From Muribaculaceae bacterium (lineage in GTDB: Bacteria > Bacteroidota > Bacteroidia > Bacteroidales > Muribaculaceae), in assembly GCA_009775195.1 (NCBI GenBank), contig VSPF01000031.1, positions 1 to 19,798 on the forward strand: a stretch of 19,798 nt of DNA, written 5' to 3'. Below are positions 1 through 7,730 of this stretch, in pieces. Below the pieces are notes generated by a model, which saw nothing but the letters and a program-made list of their open reading frames with translations, was not told the DNA's origin and did not search any database. Numbering within the stretch: position 1 is the first letter of the stretch; every line of letters starts with the position of its first letter. The position numbers were made by a program, and so were the translations under genes.

Positions 1-35
1 TGCAAAAATAGCAATTCAACTTATACTATATAATA

Positions 36-791
36 ATGAGAAAGAATATCGTTGCCGGCAACTGGAAAATGAACACCACCGTACCCGAAGGTGTTGCCCT
101 TGCCAAAGAAGTAAACGACGCCCTGGCTGCTACAACTCCCAACTGCGACGTTGTAATCTGTGTACCTTTCACACACCTGTGCCCTGTGGCTGCAGTCATC
201 GACCAGAGCCGTCTCGGCCTCGGTGCCGAGAACTGCGCCGACCACAAGTCGGGCGCATATACCGGCGAGGTTTCGGCCCCGATGGTTGCTTCGACCACTG
301 CCAAGTATGTCATTCTCGGTCACAGCGAGCGTCGTCAGTACTATGGCGAGACAGCCGAGACCCTTCGCGAGAAAGTGGCTCTTGCCCTCGAAAACGGTCT
401 TACCCCCATCTTCTGCATAGGCGAAGTACTCTCTGAGCGCGAAGACGGTTCTTTCAACGATGTTGTCCGCCGCCAGGTAGAAGAAGGCCTCTTCAACCTC
501 AGCGCAGAAGACTTCGGCAAAATCATCCTCGCTTACGAACCCGTATGGGCCATCGGTACCGGCAAGACCGCCACTCCCGACCAGGCAGAGGACATGCACG
601 CATGGATTCGCAGCGTAATCGCCGGTAAATATGGTGCAGAAGTTGCCGAGAACACATCTATTCTCTACGGTGGCAGCTGCAAGCCTTCTAACGCTGCCGA
701 GCTTTTTGCAAAGCCCGACATCGACGGCGGCCTGATTGGCGGTGCATCGCTCAAATGCGCCGATTTCATGGGCATTGTCAACGCTTTCTGA
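36..791 (+). CDS. tpiA: Triosephosphate isomerase
   Basis: A 251-residue protein that interconverts dihydroxyacetone phosphate and glyceraldehyde 3-phosphate in cytoplasmic glycolysis and gluconeogenesis. It is full length for the family and all catalytic elements are visible: GNWKMN at residues 8-13 with Lys11, the electrophile His96 in ILGHSERR, and the general base Glu168 in YEPVWAIGTGKT, whose end is the flexible phosphate-gripping loop 6. LYGGS near 210-214 and GGLIGGASL near 231-239 form the rest of the phosphate site. The ATG at 36 puts the first strand exactly where the family begins. The upstream 35 bases are A/T-rich with no strong Shine-Dalgarno, which is usual in Bacteroidetes. 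The promoter is probably outside the window. A strong hairpin follows the gene. Confidence 0.98.
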   Translation: MRKNIVAGNWKMNTTVPEGVALAKEVNDALAATTPNCDVVICVPFTHLCPVAAVIDQSRLGLGAENCADHKSGAYTGEVSAPMVASTTAKYVILGHSERRQYYGETAETLREKVALALENGLTPIFCIGEVLSEREDGSFNDVVRRQVEEGLFNLSAEDFGKIILAYEPVWAIGTGKTATPDQAEDMHAWIRSVIAGKYGAEVAENTSILYGGSCKPSNAAELFAKPDIDGGLIGGASLKCADFMGIVNAF

Positions 792-805
792 TAACTGACC
801 TCACA

Positions 806-848
806 ACACCAAGGTTTGCCCCGGTCATGCGCGGGCAGACTTTGGTGT
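806..848 (+). terminator. Terminator-like stem-loop after tpiA
   Basis: Bases 806-821 pair with 833-848 to make an uninterrupted 16-bp stem containing two G-T wobbles, around an 11-base loop (822-832). It starts 15 bases after the tpiA stop codon. The following bases (TTTATATCTT from 851) are only moderately T-rich, so it may be a leaky terminator or attenuator that lets some transcription reach the SPOR and folE genes 20 bp further on. The stem is read directly from the sequence; termination is inferred. Confidence 0.65.
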
Positions 849-866
849 GCTTTATATCTTGAGTTT

Positions 867-1358
867 ATGTCGAAAATAGCAATTTTGACCCTTCTTATCG
901 CCCTTGCGTGTGCCGATGCTGCAGCTGAGCAGCCATCGATAGTGCAGCATATCACGGCGTCGGGCAATATCACCATAGAGCAGCCCGAGGCACTTGCAAA
1001 ACTTGTAGAGAGGCCGCAGACCGCAGTATCTGCCGACGATACCGAGCTTTCCGGCAGTGTCGAGACTCCGGCCCCGGCACATGCGACCACACGTACGGGC
1101 TATAGGGTACAGGTTTTCGACGATAATAATCCGCGCACGGCCCGCAGCCAGGCCGAGGCGCGCCATAGCCAGGTGCAATCGTTATTTCCCCATATGCGCG
1201 CCTATGTGACCTTTAATTCGCCGTATTGGCGTGTAAAAGTTGGCGATTTCCGCACACGTGCCGAGGCCGAGGCCGCCATGGCCGAGCTTCGCCACGCTTT
1301 CCCTTCGATGGCTGCATATATGCGCATAGTGCGCGACAAAATAAACACATTCGATTAA
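867..1358 (+). CDS. Exported SPOR-domain protein
   Basis: A 163-residue protein with an N-terminal export signal (MSKIAILTLLIALACADAAA), a low-complexity linker, and a C-terminal SPOR-like domain from about residue 75 (GYRVQVF) through YWRVKVGDFRTRAEAEAAMAEL. SPOR domains bind denuded peptidoglycan glycan strands, typically at division sites, so the mature protein probably sits in the periplasm. The frame opens at an ATG at 816, but that start lies inside the 806-848 hairpin and would bury the signal peptide; the ATG at 867 puts the signal at the N-terminus. Cys16 follows a hydrophobic stretch but ALAC is a poor lipobox, so lipidation is doubtful. It ends 4 bases before folE, so the two are likely cotranscribed. 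Its exact partner is unknown. Confidence 0.85.
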   Translation: MSKIAILTLLIALACADAAAEQPSIVQHITASGNITIEQPEALAKLVERPQTAVSADDTELSGSVETPAPAHATTRTGYRVQVFDDNNPRTARSQAEARHSQVQSLFPHMRAYVTFNSPYWRVKVGDFRTRAEAEAAMAELRHAFPSMAAYMRIVRDKINTFD

Positions 1359-1362
1359 GATA

Positions 1363-1935
1363 ATGGACCAGCTTACCGACCAGCAGCGTATCGAGGCCAT
1401 CGCCTCGCATATCGAAAGCATTATCGCGCTATTGGGCGAGGACACCACCCGCGAAGGGCTTGTCCGTACACCCGTGCGTGCTGCTAAAGCCCTGTGGTAT
1501 CTTACTTCGGGCTATCGTAAAAATCCCGACGAGGTTGTAGGACAGGCACTATTCGAACACGAAGGTTCGCAGATTGTAACGGTCAAGGATATCGAATTTT
1601 ATTCGCTTTGCGAACATCACGTGCTGCCATTCTTCGGCACAATCTCGATTGGATATATTCCTGATGGTAAAATCGTAGGGTTAAGTAAAATCGCGCGCAT
1701 AGTCGATGTGTATGCGCGTCGACTGCAGGTGCAGGAGCGTTTTACAGCGCAGATAGCCGACGAAGTGCGGCGTCTGACCGGGGCCAAGGGTGTGATTGCC
1801 GTATGTTCGGGCGAACATTTGTGCATGAAGATGCGCGGCGTCGAAAAGCAGCATGCCGCCACTACCACGATGCACTACAATGGTGTGTTTTCCGACGCGG
1901 CTCTACGAGCCGAGTTCCTCTGCACTATCAGGTAA
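1363..1935 (+). CDS. folE: GTP cyclohydrolase I
   Basis: A 190-residue enzyme that converts GTP to 7,8-dihydroneopterin triphosphate, the first step of tetrahydrofolate synthesis. The zinc ligands are all present: Cys83 and His86 in SLCEHHVLPF and Cys154 in GEHLCMKMRG, with the same 71-residue Cys-Cys spacing as the E. coli enzyme. The active-site segment SKIARIVDVYARRLQVQERFT (from about residue 108) and the C-terminal FSDAALRAEFL signature are intact. It lies 4 bases after the SPOR gene. Its last 33 bases overlap the 3' end of the convergent restriction nuclease gene, so no conventional intergenic terminator separates them. Confidence 0.98.
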   Translation: MDQLTDQQRIEAIASHIESIIALLGEDTTREGLVRTPVRAAKALWYLTSGYRKNPDEVVGQALFEHEGSQIVTVKDIEFYSLCEHHVLPFFGTISIGYIPDGKIVGLSKIARIVDVYARRLQVQERFTAQIADEVRRLTGAKGVIAVCSGEHLCMKMRGVEKQHAATTTMHYNGVFSDAALRAEFLCTIR

Positions 1936-3600
1936 TTTGTCGCCAAGTCTATAGCCTTTGTCGATTTCGAAGTATCTGCCGATTTCGGCTTCGAGCGCGG
2001 GCGCCGTACCCCTTTCGGCGGCAAGGACGGCAATGTGTCCGTCGGGGCTGAAAATCTTGCCGATTAGTTTTCTGAAATTGGCATCTACGGCCTCGGCCAG
2101 CGTGTAGCCGCTCTTCGGTCGTAACAGGCAGAAGTCGTATCTCGTGTTGAGAAGGTCGATGATGTGGGTTCTGAACTGTTTATGCGCCTGCTCCCTGAAT
2201 GTGCTTTTTTCGTATTCGTCAGCACGTGCATAGAGGGCGATTACCGATAAGAAATTTACATCGTAATGTGACAGCCAAAGCGTGTCGCGGTCGAAGAGGC
2301 GGTCATGGAAATGGAACATCACCTTCCAGTCTTTGTCGCGTAGTTTCAACGATGTGTCGGAATACGTCAGCGAGTCGCGCACCTCGGCAGATATGAAGAA
2401 ATTGGGAGTTATGTCGTAGCCCTCGGTGATATCGTCGCGGTAGCGTATGTGCTCCTTGCCTTTGAAAAGACGGTCGATGTTGGCCTGTATTACATTTTTA
2501 GCATAGGTATATTGCTTGTAAACCGGGTTGCCGCTGAGAGAACTGCCGATTTTGTAATATTTCGAGTCGCCGATATAGTAGATGTCGGAATCGCACACAA
2601 GCGACTGGCCGAGGAATAGGTGGTCGACAATTTTGCCGTCTTGTTGCTCTATTAGTTCGGATGGTATTTTTGCCGTTTTGTCACCTATTAGTTCGTCAAT
2701 TATGGCTTCGAAAACTATCTCGAATTTCCGTGCAAGCATACAGTCGCCGCCTTGCTGTGACGAGCGTATTTTTTCTGCCGACTCGAAGAATGAATAGCAT
2801 AAGTTCCAAAGTTCAATCGCTTTGTCAGAAAAGTACTTATACTTTATCTGCCTGAGCCTTGCGCGGCCGAAGCCGTTGAGGTAGTGTTCGAACCGGCTGC
2901 CGGTAACGAGGTCGTAGTTGTAGTTTATCGTTGTTTCGAAGCCGTAGTTACTGTTTATGTATGACAGGCACGAGAAGAATATGACCAGCAGTTCTTCGTC
3001 GAAGTTTATCTGCTTCTTTTTATTTACCGGGTCGATATATACCGGCCTCTTGTTTGATATTACAGCCTTTGACTTGGCGATTGTCCTCGGCCAGTTGATT
3101 TTGTTGTAACCGCTATGGATGTTCTTGATGACGAACATGAAAAAATCACGGTTCCGGTCGTTGAACTTTATAAGGGATAGAATTATGTCGAGCCACGTCG
3201 CGTCTACATTATTTTGGCTTTTGTCGATTAGCGAATATGATGTCGTGTATATGATGTCGCTGCCGGGGTGGAGGCGCGAATACTCCTTGACAGTGCGGTA
3301 TATCCATACCGAGAATTCGTAGATGAAGCTATAGTCGTCGCGCGACAGCAGGTTGTTGCCGAGAGCTGTGGCAAGGTCGAGGATTTTTTCGGGCCGCAAA
3401 TCCTTGCGGCCGAGGACTTCGTCGTTCTCATTGACCAAGACTTTGGGCAAGAAGAATACCGTGTCGCCTATTTCTTTATTGAAGAAGTCGCCGACGTGCT
3501 TCACCGTCACATAATTATCGGTGAAGGTATAGCCGAGACCTTTGAGGATAGCTGATACGTCGTTTGCGCGGTATCGATATCCCTCGATAAGTATTTTCAT
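1903..3600 (-). CDS. LlaJI-type restriction nuclease subunit (McrC-like)
   Basis: A 565-residue protein, the last gene of the restriction operon. The central part carries a PD-(D/E)XK-type nuclease core: acidic residues in KFEIVFEAIIDEL (Glu294/Glu298), Asp326 in GKIVDHLF, then Asp345-Ser-Lys347 in YYIGDSKYYK, a good match to D-x(18)-DxK. The roughly 290 residues before this have no motif I can name and make the protein longer than classic McrC (about 350 residues). A distal segment (about 450-565) follows the core. In McrBC/LlaJI systems this subunit binds the GTPase hexamer and cuts DNA. The start at 3600 lies 3 bases after the GTPase stop, implying translational coupling. The TAG stop at 1903-1905 falls inside folE. 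Assignment to LlaJI.R2 rests on gene order and these motifs, without alignment. Confidence 0.85.
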   Translation of the reverse strand: MKILIEGYRYRANDVSAILKGLGYTFTDNYVTVKHVGDFFNKEIGDTVFFLPKVLVNENDEVLGRKDLRPEKILDLATALGNNLLSRDDYSFIYEFSVWIYRTVKEYSRLHPGSDIIYTTSYSLIDKSQNNVDATWLDIILSLIKFNDRNRDFFMFVIKNIHSGYNKINWPRTIAKSKAVISNKRPVYIDPVNKKKQINFDEELLVIFFSCLSYINSNYGFETTINYNYDLVTGSRFEHYLNGFGRARLRQIKYKYFSDKAIELWNLCYSFFESAEKIRSSQQGGDCMLARKFEIVFEAIIDELIGDKTAKIPSELIEQQDGKIVDHLFLGQSLVCDSDIYYIGDSKYYKIGSSLSGNPVYKQYTYAKNVIQANIDRLFKGKEHIRYRDDITEGYDITPNFFISAEVRDSLTYSDTSLKLRDKDWKVMFHFHDRLFDRDTLWLSHYDVNFLSVIALYARADEYEKSTFREQAHKQFRTHIIDLLNTRYDFCLLRPKSGYTLAEAVDANFRKLIGKIFSPDGHIAVLAAERGTAPALEAEIGRYFEIDKGYRLGDKLPDSAEELGS

Positions 3601-3603
3601 CTA

Positions 3604-5187
3604 TTACTCGCTGTCTTTGTCTTTGAGACCGAGGTTTTCGAGGAATGACTCGACGACGTCGATTTTGGGTGTGCCGTCGTTTTCAAAAAATCTATAGAAC
3701 TGGTCGTAGTTGTCTTTGAATATGGTGTTTACATCGTGGACGAAATCTTTAAAAATGTCGTTCCATAAGTAGAAAATCACTTTTGAGACAAACTTGTTGA
3801 GTGTTATCTCGTCGTGACCGTTGCGCGCCACGAACCAGTATCCGAGTTTCTTGTCTTCGGAATGGGTGATTGCGTCGATGCGTTTGTTTACGTTGTCGAG
3901 AAATTCGCTCCAGCGATATTTCTTGTCGCCACAGGCTATGAAATGGCCTCGGTCGGTGAGGTCGATGGGGATGTATTCCCAGTCCCAGCGACGTTTGAAT
4001 GCCGAATCGATTGGGAACAGCGACTGGTCGGAGGTATTCATGGTCGCCACTATCCATAAATTGGGCGGAAGCACCATTATCTCGCCTTTCATGATTTTAT
4101 CGTCGAGATTTGCGTAACCGTCAAACTGGCCGGCGAGGTATTCCTGGAGGTCGGTGTCGGGTATTATTTCGTAGTCGGAATAGCCGTCGTCGTTGCGGTC
4201 GAGCAATTGGAACAAGTCACCGAATATCTGGGCGCAGTTGCCACGGTTTATTTCCTCGATAACGAGAGTGTAGGGCGGTGCCACGATTCCCTCGGCCTTT
4301 GCGTGGCTCCATAATTTCCATGCCCTGACATATGCCTTTGTAAAGGCTTGCGGCACGAACTCGTAGGACAGGTCGTCTTTGATTTTCCGGGGCTTGTAGC
4401 AGCCGACAAATGAGGCATAGTCAGAATCTGGATGAAAGGTAATCCTGATTGAGTTATCGCGTGTCAGGCCATAGTCGGGCGACTTGAGCCGGTGCGATTT
4501 GCCTGTGCCGGGGGCGCCGAAGAGGATTACCTGTTTCGGCTCTGTCTTCGTTGTCGGGTCTGACGGTGTGCCCCCGTCGAATAAGTGGAAGAATTCTCTT
4601 TTATCCATGCTTCTGATATACTGGAGTTTTTCTTTGTAGTCGGGTTTGAGATATACGTTAAACTGCTCGCTTGCAGCCTTTACGGTTGTTATGTCGAGTA
4701 TCGCAGAATAGTTGTTGATTGCGTTTGCCACGATATCGTTGACAACCACAGGTTCGTCGGGACCGAGCAGGGCGGTTATGATTGTCTTGAGGTCGTGTAC
4801 GCCGGGGTGGTTTTCGAGATACTCGGCGATTGATAGCACGAGGCCCCTGCCGTCTGATTTCGAGAAGCGAGAATATGGGTTTATCAACGGGTATTTCTTA
4901 ATCCAGTATCTCAGGTATGCCTCGGCCTCGTCTGCGTCGATATCTTTTGTGAACCTGGGGTAGTAATTGTCGTTGTCGACGTAGTACAGACCCCATTGCT
5001 CGGCTGCCTGGTGGGTGTTTTGAAACCATTTGTCGTCAACCTTGGAAATGATGGTTGCGAACTCGTCTTTCGGCATGACTCGTTTGGGCAAAATTCTGAC
5101 AAGTTCGACCACGTTTTGAGGGCTTGGATTTTTGATACGGCATAGGATGTTTGCCCCGCGTTTTGGCGATTTCCATTCCTTACTCAT
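3604..5187 (-). CDS. LlaJI-type McrB-like AAA+ GTPase restriction subunit
   Basis: A 527-residue motor subunit. Residues 1 to about 215 form a variable N-terminal region expected to recognise DNA; I do not recognise its fold. The AAA+ core follows: Walker A GAPGTGKS at 224-231, Walker B LVIEEINRGN at 308-317, the McrB-type signature MNTSDQS at 383-389, and the FKRRW segment at 397-401 near the sensor and arginine-finger region. MNTxDxS is what separates GTP-using McrB relatives from other AAA+ ATPases. The protein should hydrolyse GTP, translocate or remodel DNA, and activate the nuclease encoded 3 bases downstream. Its ATG overlaps the end of the second methyltransferase gene by 8 bp (ATGAGTAA on the coding strand). 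LlaJI.R1 is the best family match. Confidence 0.9.
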   Translation of the reverse strand: MSKEWKSPKRGANILCRIKNPSPQNVVELVRILPKRVMPKDEFATIISKVDDKWFQNTHQAAEQWGLYYVDNDNYYPRFTKDIDADEAEAYLRYWIKKYPLINPYSRFSKSDGRGLVLSIAEYLENHPGVHDLKTIITALLGPDEPVVVNDIVANAINNYSAILDITTVKAASEQFNVYLKPDYKEKLQYIRSMDKREFFHLFDGGTPSDPTTKTEPKQVILFGAPGTGKSHRLKSPDYGLTRDNSIRITFHPDSDYASFVGCYKPRKIKDDLSYEFVPQAFTKAYVRAWKLWSHAKAEGIVAPPYTLVIEEINRGNCAQIFGDLFQLLDRNDDGYSDYEIIPDTDLQEYLAGQFDGYANLDDKIMKGEIMVLPPNLWIVATMNTSDQSLFPIDSAFKRRWDWEYIPIDLTDRGHFIACGDKKYRWSEFLDNVNKRIDAITHSEDKKLGYWFVARNGHDEITLNKFVSKVIFYLWNDIFKDFVHDVNTIFKDNYDQFYRFFENDGTPKIDVVESFLENLGLKDKDSE

Positions 5188-6424
5188 CGAACACTCCTGT
5201 TTTGATTATTGATTTCATTATAGCCATCATTACGTCTACGACCATGGAATTGCCGGCCTGTCGCAGTGTCTGGGTTGATGATACGGCGATTTTGAACGAG
5301 TCGGGGTAACCCATAAGCCTCAGGGCCTCCCTGTCGGAGAGCTGCCGCAGGGTCAACGGGTCGTGGGAGACCGTTATGTAGTTGTCGACGCCGGCTCGGT
5401 GGTGCTGGGTCATCATTTTCATCAATGTGCGTGCCACCGGCAGGTCTGTCTGCGTTGACGTGCGGTATGAACCCGTACCGGCCGACAACACATAACGCTG
5501 CACGGCTGGTGTCAGCGTGAATTTGTCGTCGGCTTTGCCGCTTACTTTTTCGACGACGAGCCCTCCGGTTTCCGGGTCGTAATTGAAGTGTCCGGCCGCG
5601 CAGTTGTCTTCCAGGAAATCTTGCATCGTATATTTCAATGCCACGGGTTCGGGGTAGCTGAACGGTTTGTGTGGTATATCCTTTCTGAAGCCTACAACGA
5701 ATATGCGGCGGCGTGTCTGCGGTATGCCATAGTCTGACGCATTTAGTATGCACGGGTCGGGCACGTCGTAGCCGAGCCCGTTTCTAAAGGAATTGAGTAT
5801 GATTGAAAGGGTCTGCCCATCGTCGTGGGTGGTCAGCCCCCTCACATTCTCGTAGATGAAGACTTTGGGGCGCGTCTGCTGTATAATCCTCACATAGTCA
5901 TAGAACAATGTGCCGCGAGTATCCTCGAGACCTCTCTGCGCGCCGACGGTCGAGAACGACTGGCACGGGCTACCGCCCACAAGCAGGTCTATACCGGCAT
6001 AGTCGCGTCCGTCGAGAAAACGAATGTCGAGGTGGTAGTCGTCGTGCGAGAGGTCGTAATTGGCGAGGTATGTCTTCTTTACAAAGTTTATCTGGCGACT
6101 TTTTTGAGCATAGAGCGTGTCAATCAGTTTCTTTTTTTCGATTTTTTCGCTACAGTTGTATACTTGCTCCCTTATTTCCTCGGCCTTGCGGTTTTCTTTT
6201 GCGCTAAGTTCGGCCAGCCGTGATATATCGTCTTTGCTTTTGAGCTGTTTTTTGCTGCGCAGTTTTTTGAGTTTGATATACTCGGCTAACTCTTCGTTTT
6301 CTAATAGGTTGATTTCGACATCGCCGTTGTCGCAGGCGAATACAATGTCGTGCGGTATGCCGAGCCTTATAAGGGCCTGTTCGATACCGCCGATGCCGGA
6401 AAAGACTGTGCCGAGTTTAATCAT
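5180..6424 (-). CDS. DNA (cytosine-5) methyltransferase 2 of LlaJI-type system
   Basis: A 414-residue S-adenosylmethionine-dependent C5-cytosine methyltransferase. Motifs in order: I FSGIGG (8-13), IV GGSPCQSFS with catalytic Cys154, VI ENV (192-194), VIII QTRRR (236-240), a target-recognition region at about 245-355, IX RQLSDREALRLMGYP (360-374), and X GNSM (391-394). The catalytic Cys lies about 70 residues further on than in M.HhaI because of a Lys/Glu-rich insertion at about 37-125 that looks helical or coiled-coil. Its TRD differs clearly from the upstream enzyme's, as expected if each methylates one strand of an asymmetric site. It overlaps both neighbours by 8 bp, so translation is probably coupled through the operon. 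Confidence 0.95.
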   Translation of the reverse strand: MIKLGTVFSGIGGIEQALIRLGIPHDIVFACDNGDVEINLLENEELAEYIKLKKLRSKKQLKSKDDISRLAELSAKENRKAEEIREQVYNCSEKIEKKKLIDTLYAQKSRQINFVKKTYLANYDLSHDDYHLDIRFLDGRDYAGIDLLVGGSPCQSFSTVGAQRGLEDTRGTLFYDYVRIIQQTRPKVFIYENVRGLTTHDDGQTLSIILNSFRNGLGYDVPDPCILNASDYGIPQTRRRIFVVGFRKDIPHKPFSYPEPVALKYTMQDFLEDNCAAGHFNYDPETGGLVVEKVSGKADDKFTLTPAVQRYVLSAGTGSYRTSTQTDLPVARTLMKMMTQHHRAGVDNYITVSHDPLTLRQLSDREALRLMGYPDSFKIAVSSTQTLRQAGNSMVVDVMMAIMKSIIKTGVFDE

Positions 6425-7694
6425 GAAATATTCCGCATTTAAATAATTGCCGTATTATTGCCTCTATTACATTGACCGACATTGAATTGCCGGCCTGTCG
6501 ATACATTTCGGTGTCAGATTGTACGATTCTGAACGTGTCGGGAAAGCCCATCAGTCTCAGGCACTCGCGAGGGGTAAATTTGCGTATTACACCTCGTTGC
6601 CCGTTCCATGTACCGATATAGGCCCTTTCAAGCACGTCGCCACGGTCGGCAATGGTGGCGAGGGACTCGAAAATAAAGTCTCCGTTCCAGTTGAATTGTT
6701 GGTTAGCTTTCTGGCATCCCATCACATTGCCGGCAATTCTGGCACGGGTGGGGCTGGTGGTGACGAATGTAAACCCTTTTTCGGTCAGGTAATATTTGGC
6801 ATCAACATTTTCGTCGAGATAGTCGCTGACGCATGTGTCAAGGGCTACCTGTTGCGGAAACTGAAACTCGCTATGGCGTAGCCGGGCATCGATGCCTATT
6901 ATGTATATTCGCTTGCGTCGCTGGGGTATGCCGTAGTTCTGTGAGTCAAGCAGCGGTTGCTCGATACCGTTGTCGTGATTTATATACACGTCGTAGCCGA
7001 GGCTTTGAAACACCGACTTTACGATTTGCCACGTCTTGCCGTTGTCGTGCACAAGTAGCCCCTGCACATTCTCGAATATAAATGCCTTGGGCCGGACTTC
7101 GGATATCACCCTGCCATATTCATAGAACAGGGTACCCCGGGTATCTTCGAGACCGCCGCGTTTGCCGTTGCTCGAAAATGCTTGGCACGGACTGCCCCCG
7201 ACAAAAAGGTCGACAGTGCCGCGATACGGCCGGCCGTCGAAGAGGCGTATGTCGTCGAACCACTTGTCGCCGGTTATATCGTAATTGGCAAAATATGATT
7301 CTCTTTGGTGGTTTGGTTTCTTTGTCCTCTTATACCATTCCGATGCAAAAAACCTGACTTTGTCGGCCGGGAGTTTTCTGATAGATTCGCAGATAGATGC
7401 TAAATCCGGCAGACTTTTTTTGTCTATTTCGCCGAGGATAGCGAGGCAGCCGTCGTAGTCAAGTTTCCGTATATCCTTATTCCCGGTTTTTCGGGCGAGG
7501 AGGTCTAAAAGAAATTTATGTGTGGTTTTTGTGCCTGTCGATTCTTTAAGGCAGTCAATTATGTCGGAAATGTCTGACGATGGCGTCCGTTCGCCATTAT
7601 CACATGCAAATACAATTTGATGCTCAATCCCGGCCATTGACAAAGCCTGTTCCGGAGCACCTATACCGCTAAATGTGGTTGCGATTTTTAGCAT
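6417..7694 (-). CDS. DNA (cytosine-5) methyltransferase 1 of LlaJI-type system
   Basis: A 425-residue C5-cytosine methyltransferase, first gene of the restriction operon. Motif I is TFSGIGAPEQA (about 7-17), motif IV GGSPCQAFS with catalytic Cys170, motif VI FENV (207-210), motif VIII QRRKRIY (258-264), TRD about 265-370, motif IX FTPRECLRLMGFPD (373-386), and motif X GNSM (402-405). About 90 extra residues, at roughly 37-135, separate the SAM-binding region from the catalytic loop. The second enzyme has an insertion at the same place with unlike sequence. The ATG at 7694 has only a weak purine tract upstream. Being first in the operon would let protective methylation appear before restriction. 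The 3' end overlaps the next gene as ATGATTAA (coding strand). Confidence 0.95.
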   Translation of the reverse strand: MLKIATTFSGIGAPEQALSMAGIEHQIVFACDNGERTPSSDISDIIDCLKESTGTKTTHKFLLDLLARKTGNKDIRKLDYDGCLAILGEIDKKSLPDLASICESIRKLPADKVRFFASEWYKRTKKPNHQRESYFANYDITGDKWFDDIRLFDGRPYRGTVDLFVGGSPCQAFSSNGKRGGLEDTRGTLFYEYGRVISEVRPKAFIFENVQGLLVHDNGKTWQIVKSVFQSLGYDVYINHDNGIEQPLLDSQNYGIPQRRKRIYIIGIDARLRHSEFQFPQQVALDTCVSDYLDENVDAKYYLTEKGFTFVTTSPTRARIAGNVMGCQKANQQFNWNGDFIFESLATIADRGDVLERAYIGTWNGQRGVIRKFTPRECLRLMGFPDTFRIVQSDTEMYRQAGNSMSVNVIEAIIRQLFKCGIFHD

Positions 7695-7730
7695 TTTTAC
7701 TTTCTAATCGTATGTTATTGCAATGTCGTG

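Noticed and set aside
816..866. Upstream start for the SPOR protein
   Set aside because: It lies in the hairpin after tpiA and would place 17 residues ahead of the signal peptide.
1903..5187. Stand-alone type IV McrBC system
   Set aside because: The GTPase and nuclease resemble McrBC, but they are tightly coupled to two C5 methyltransferases, which would be self-defeating for an enzyme that cuts methylated DNA. The LlaJI arrangement explains all four genes.
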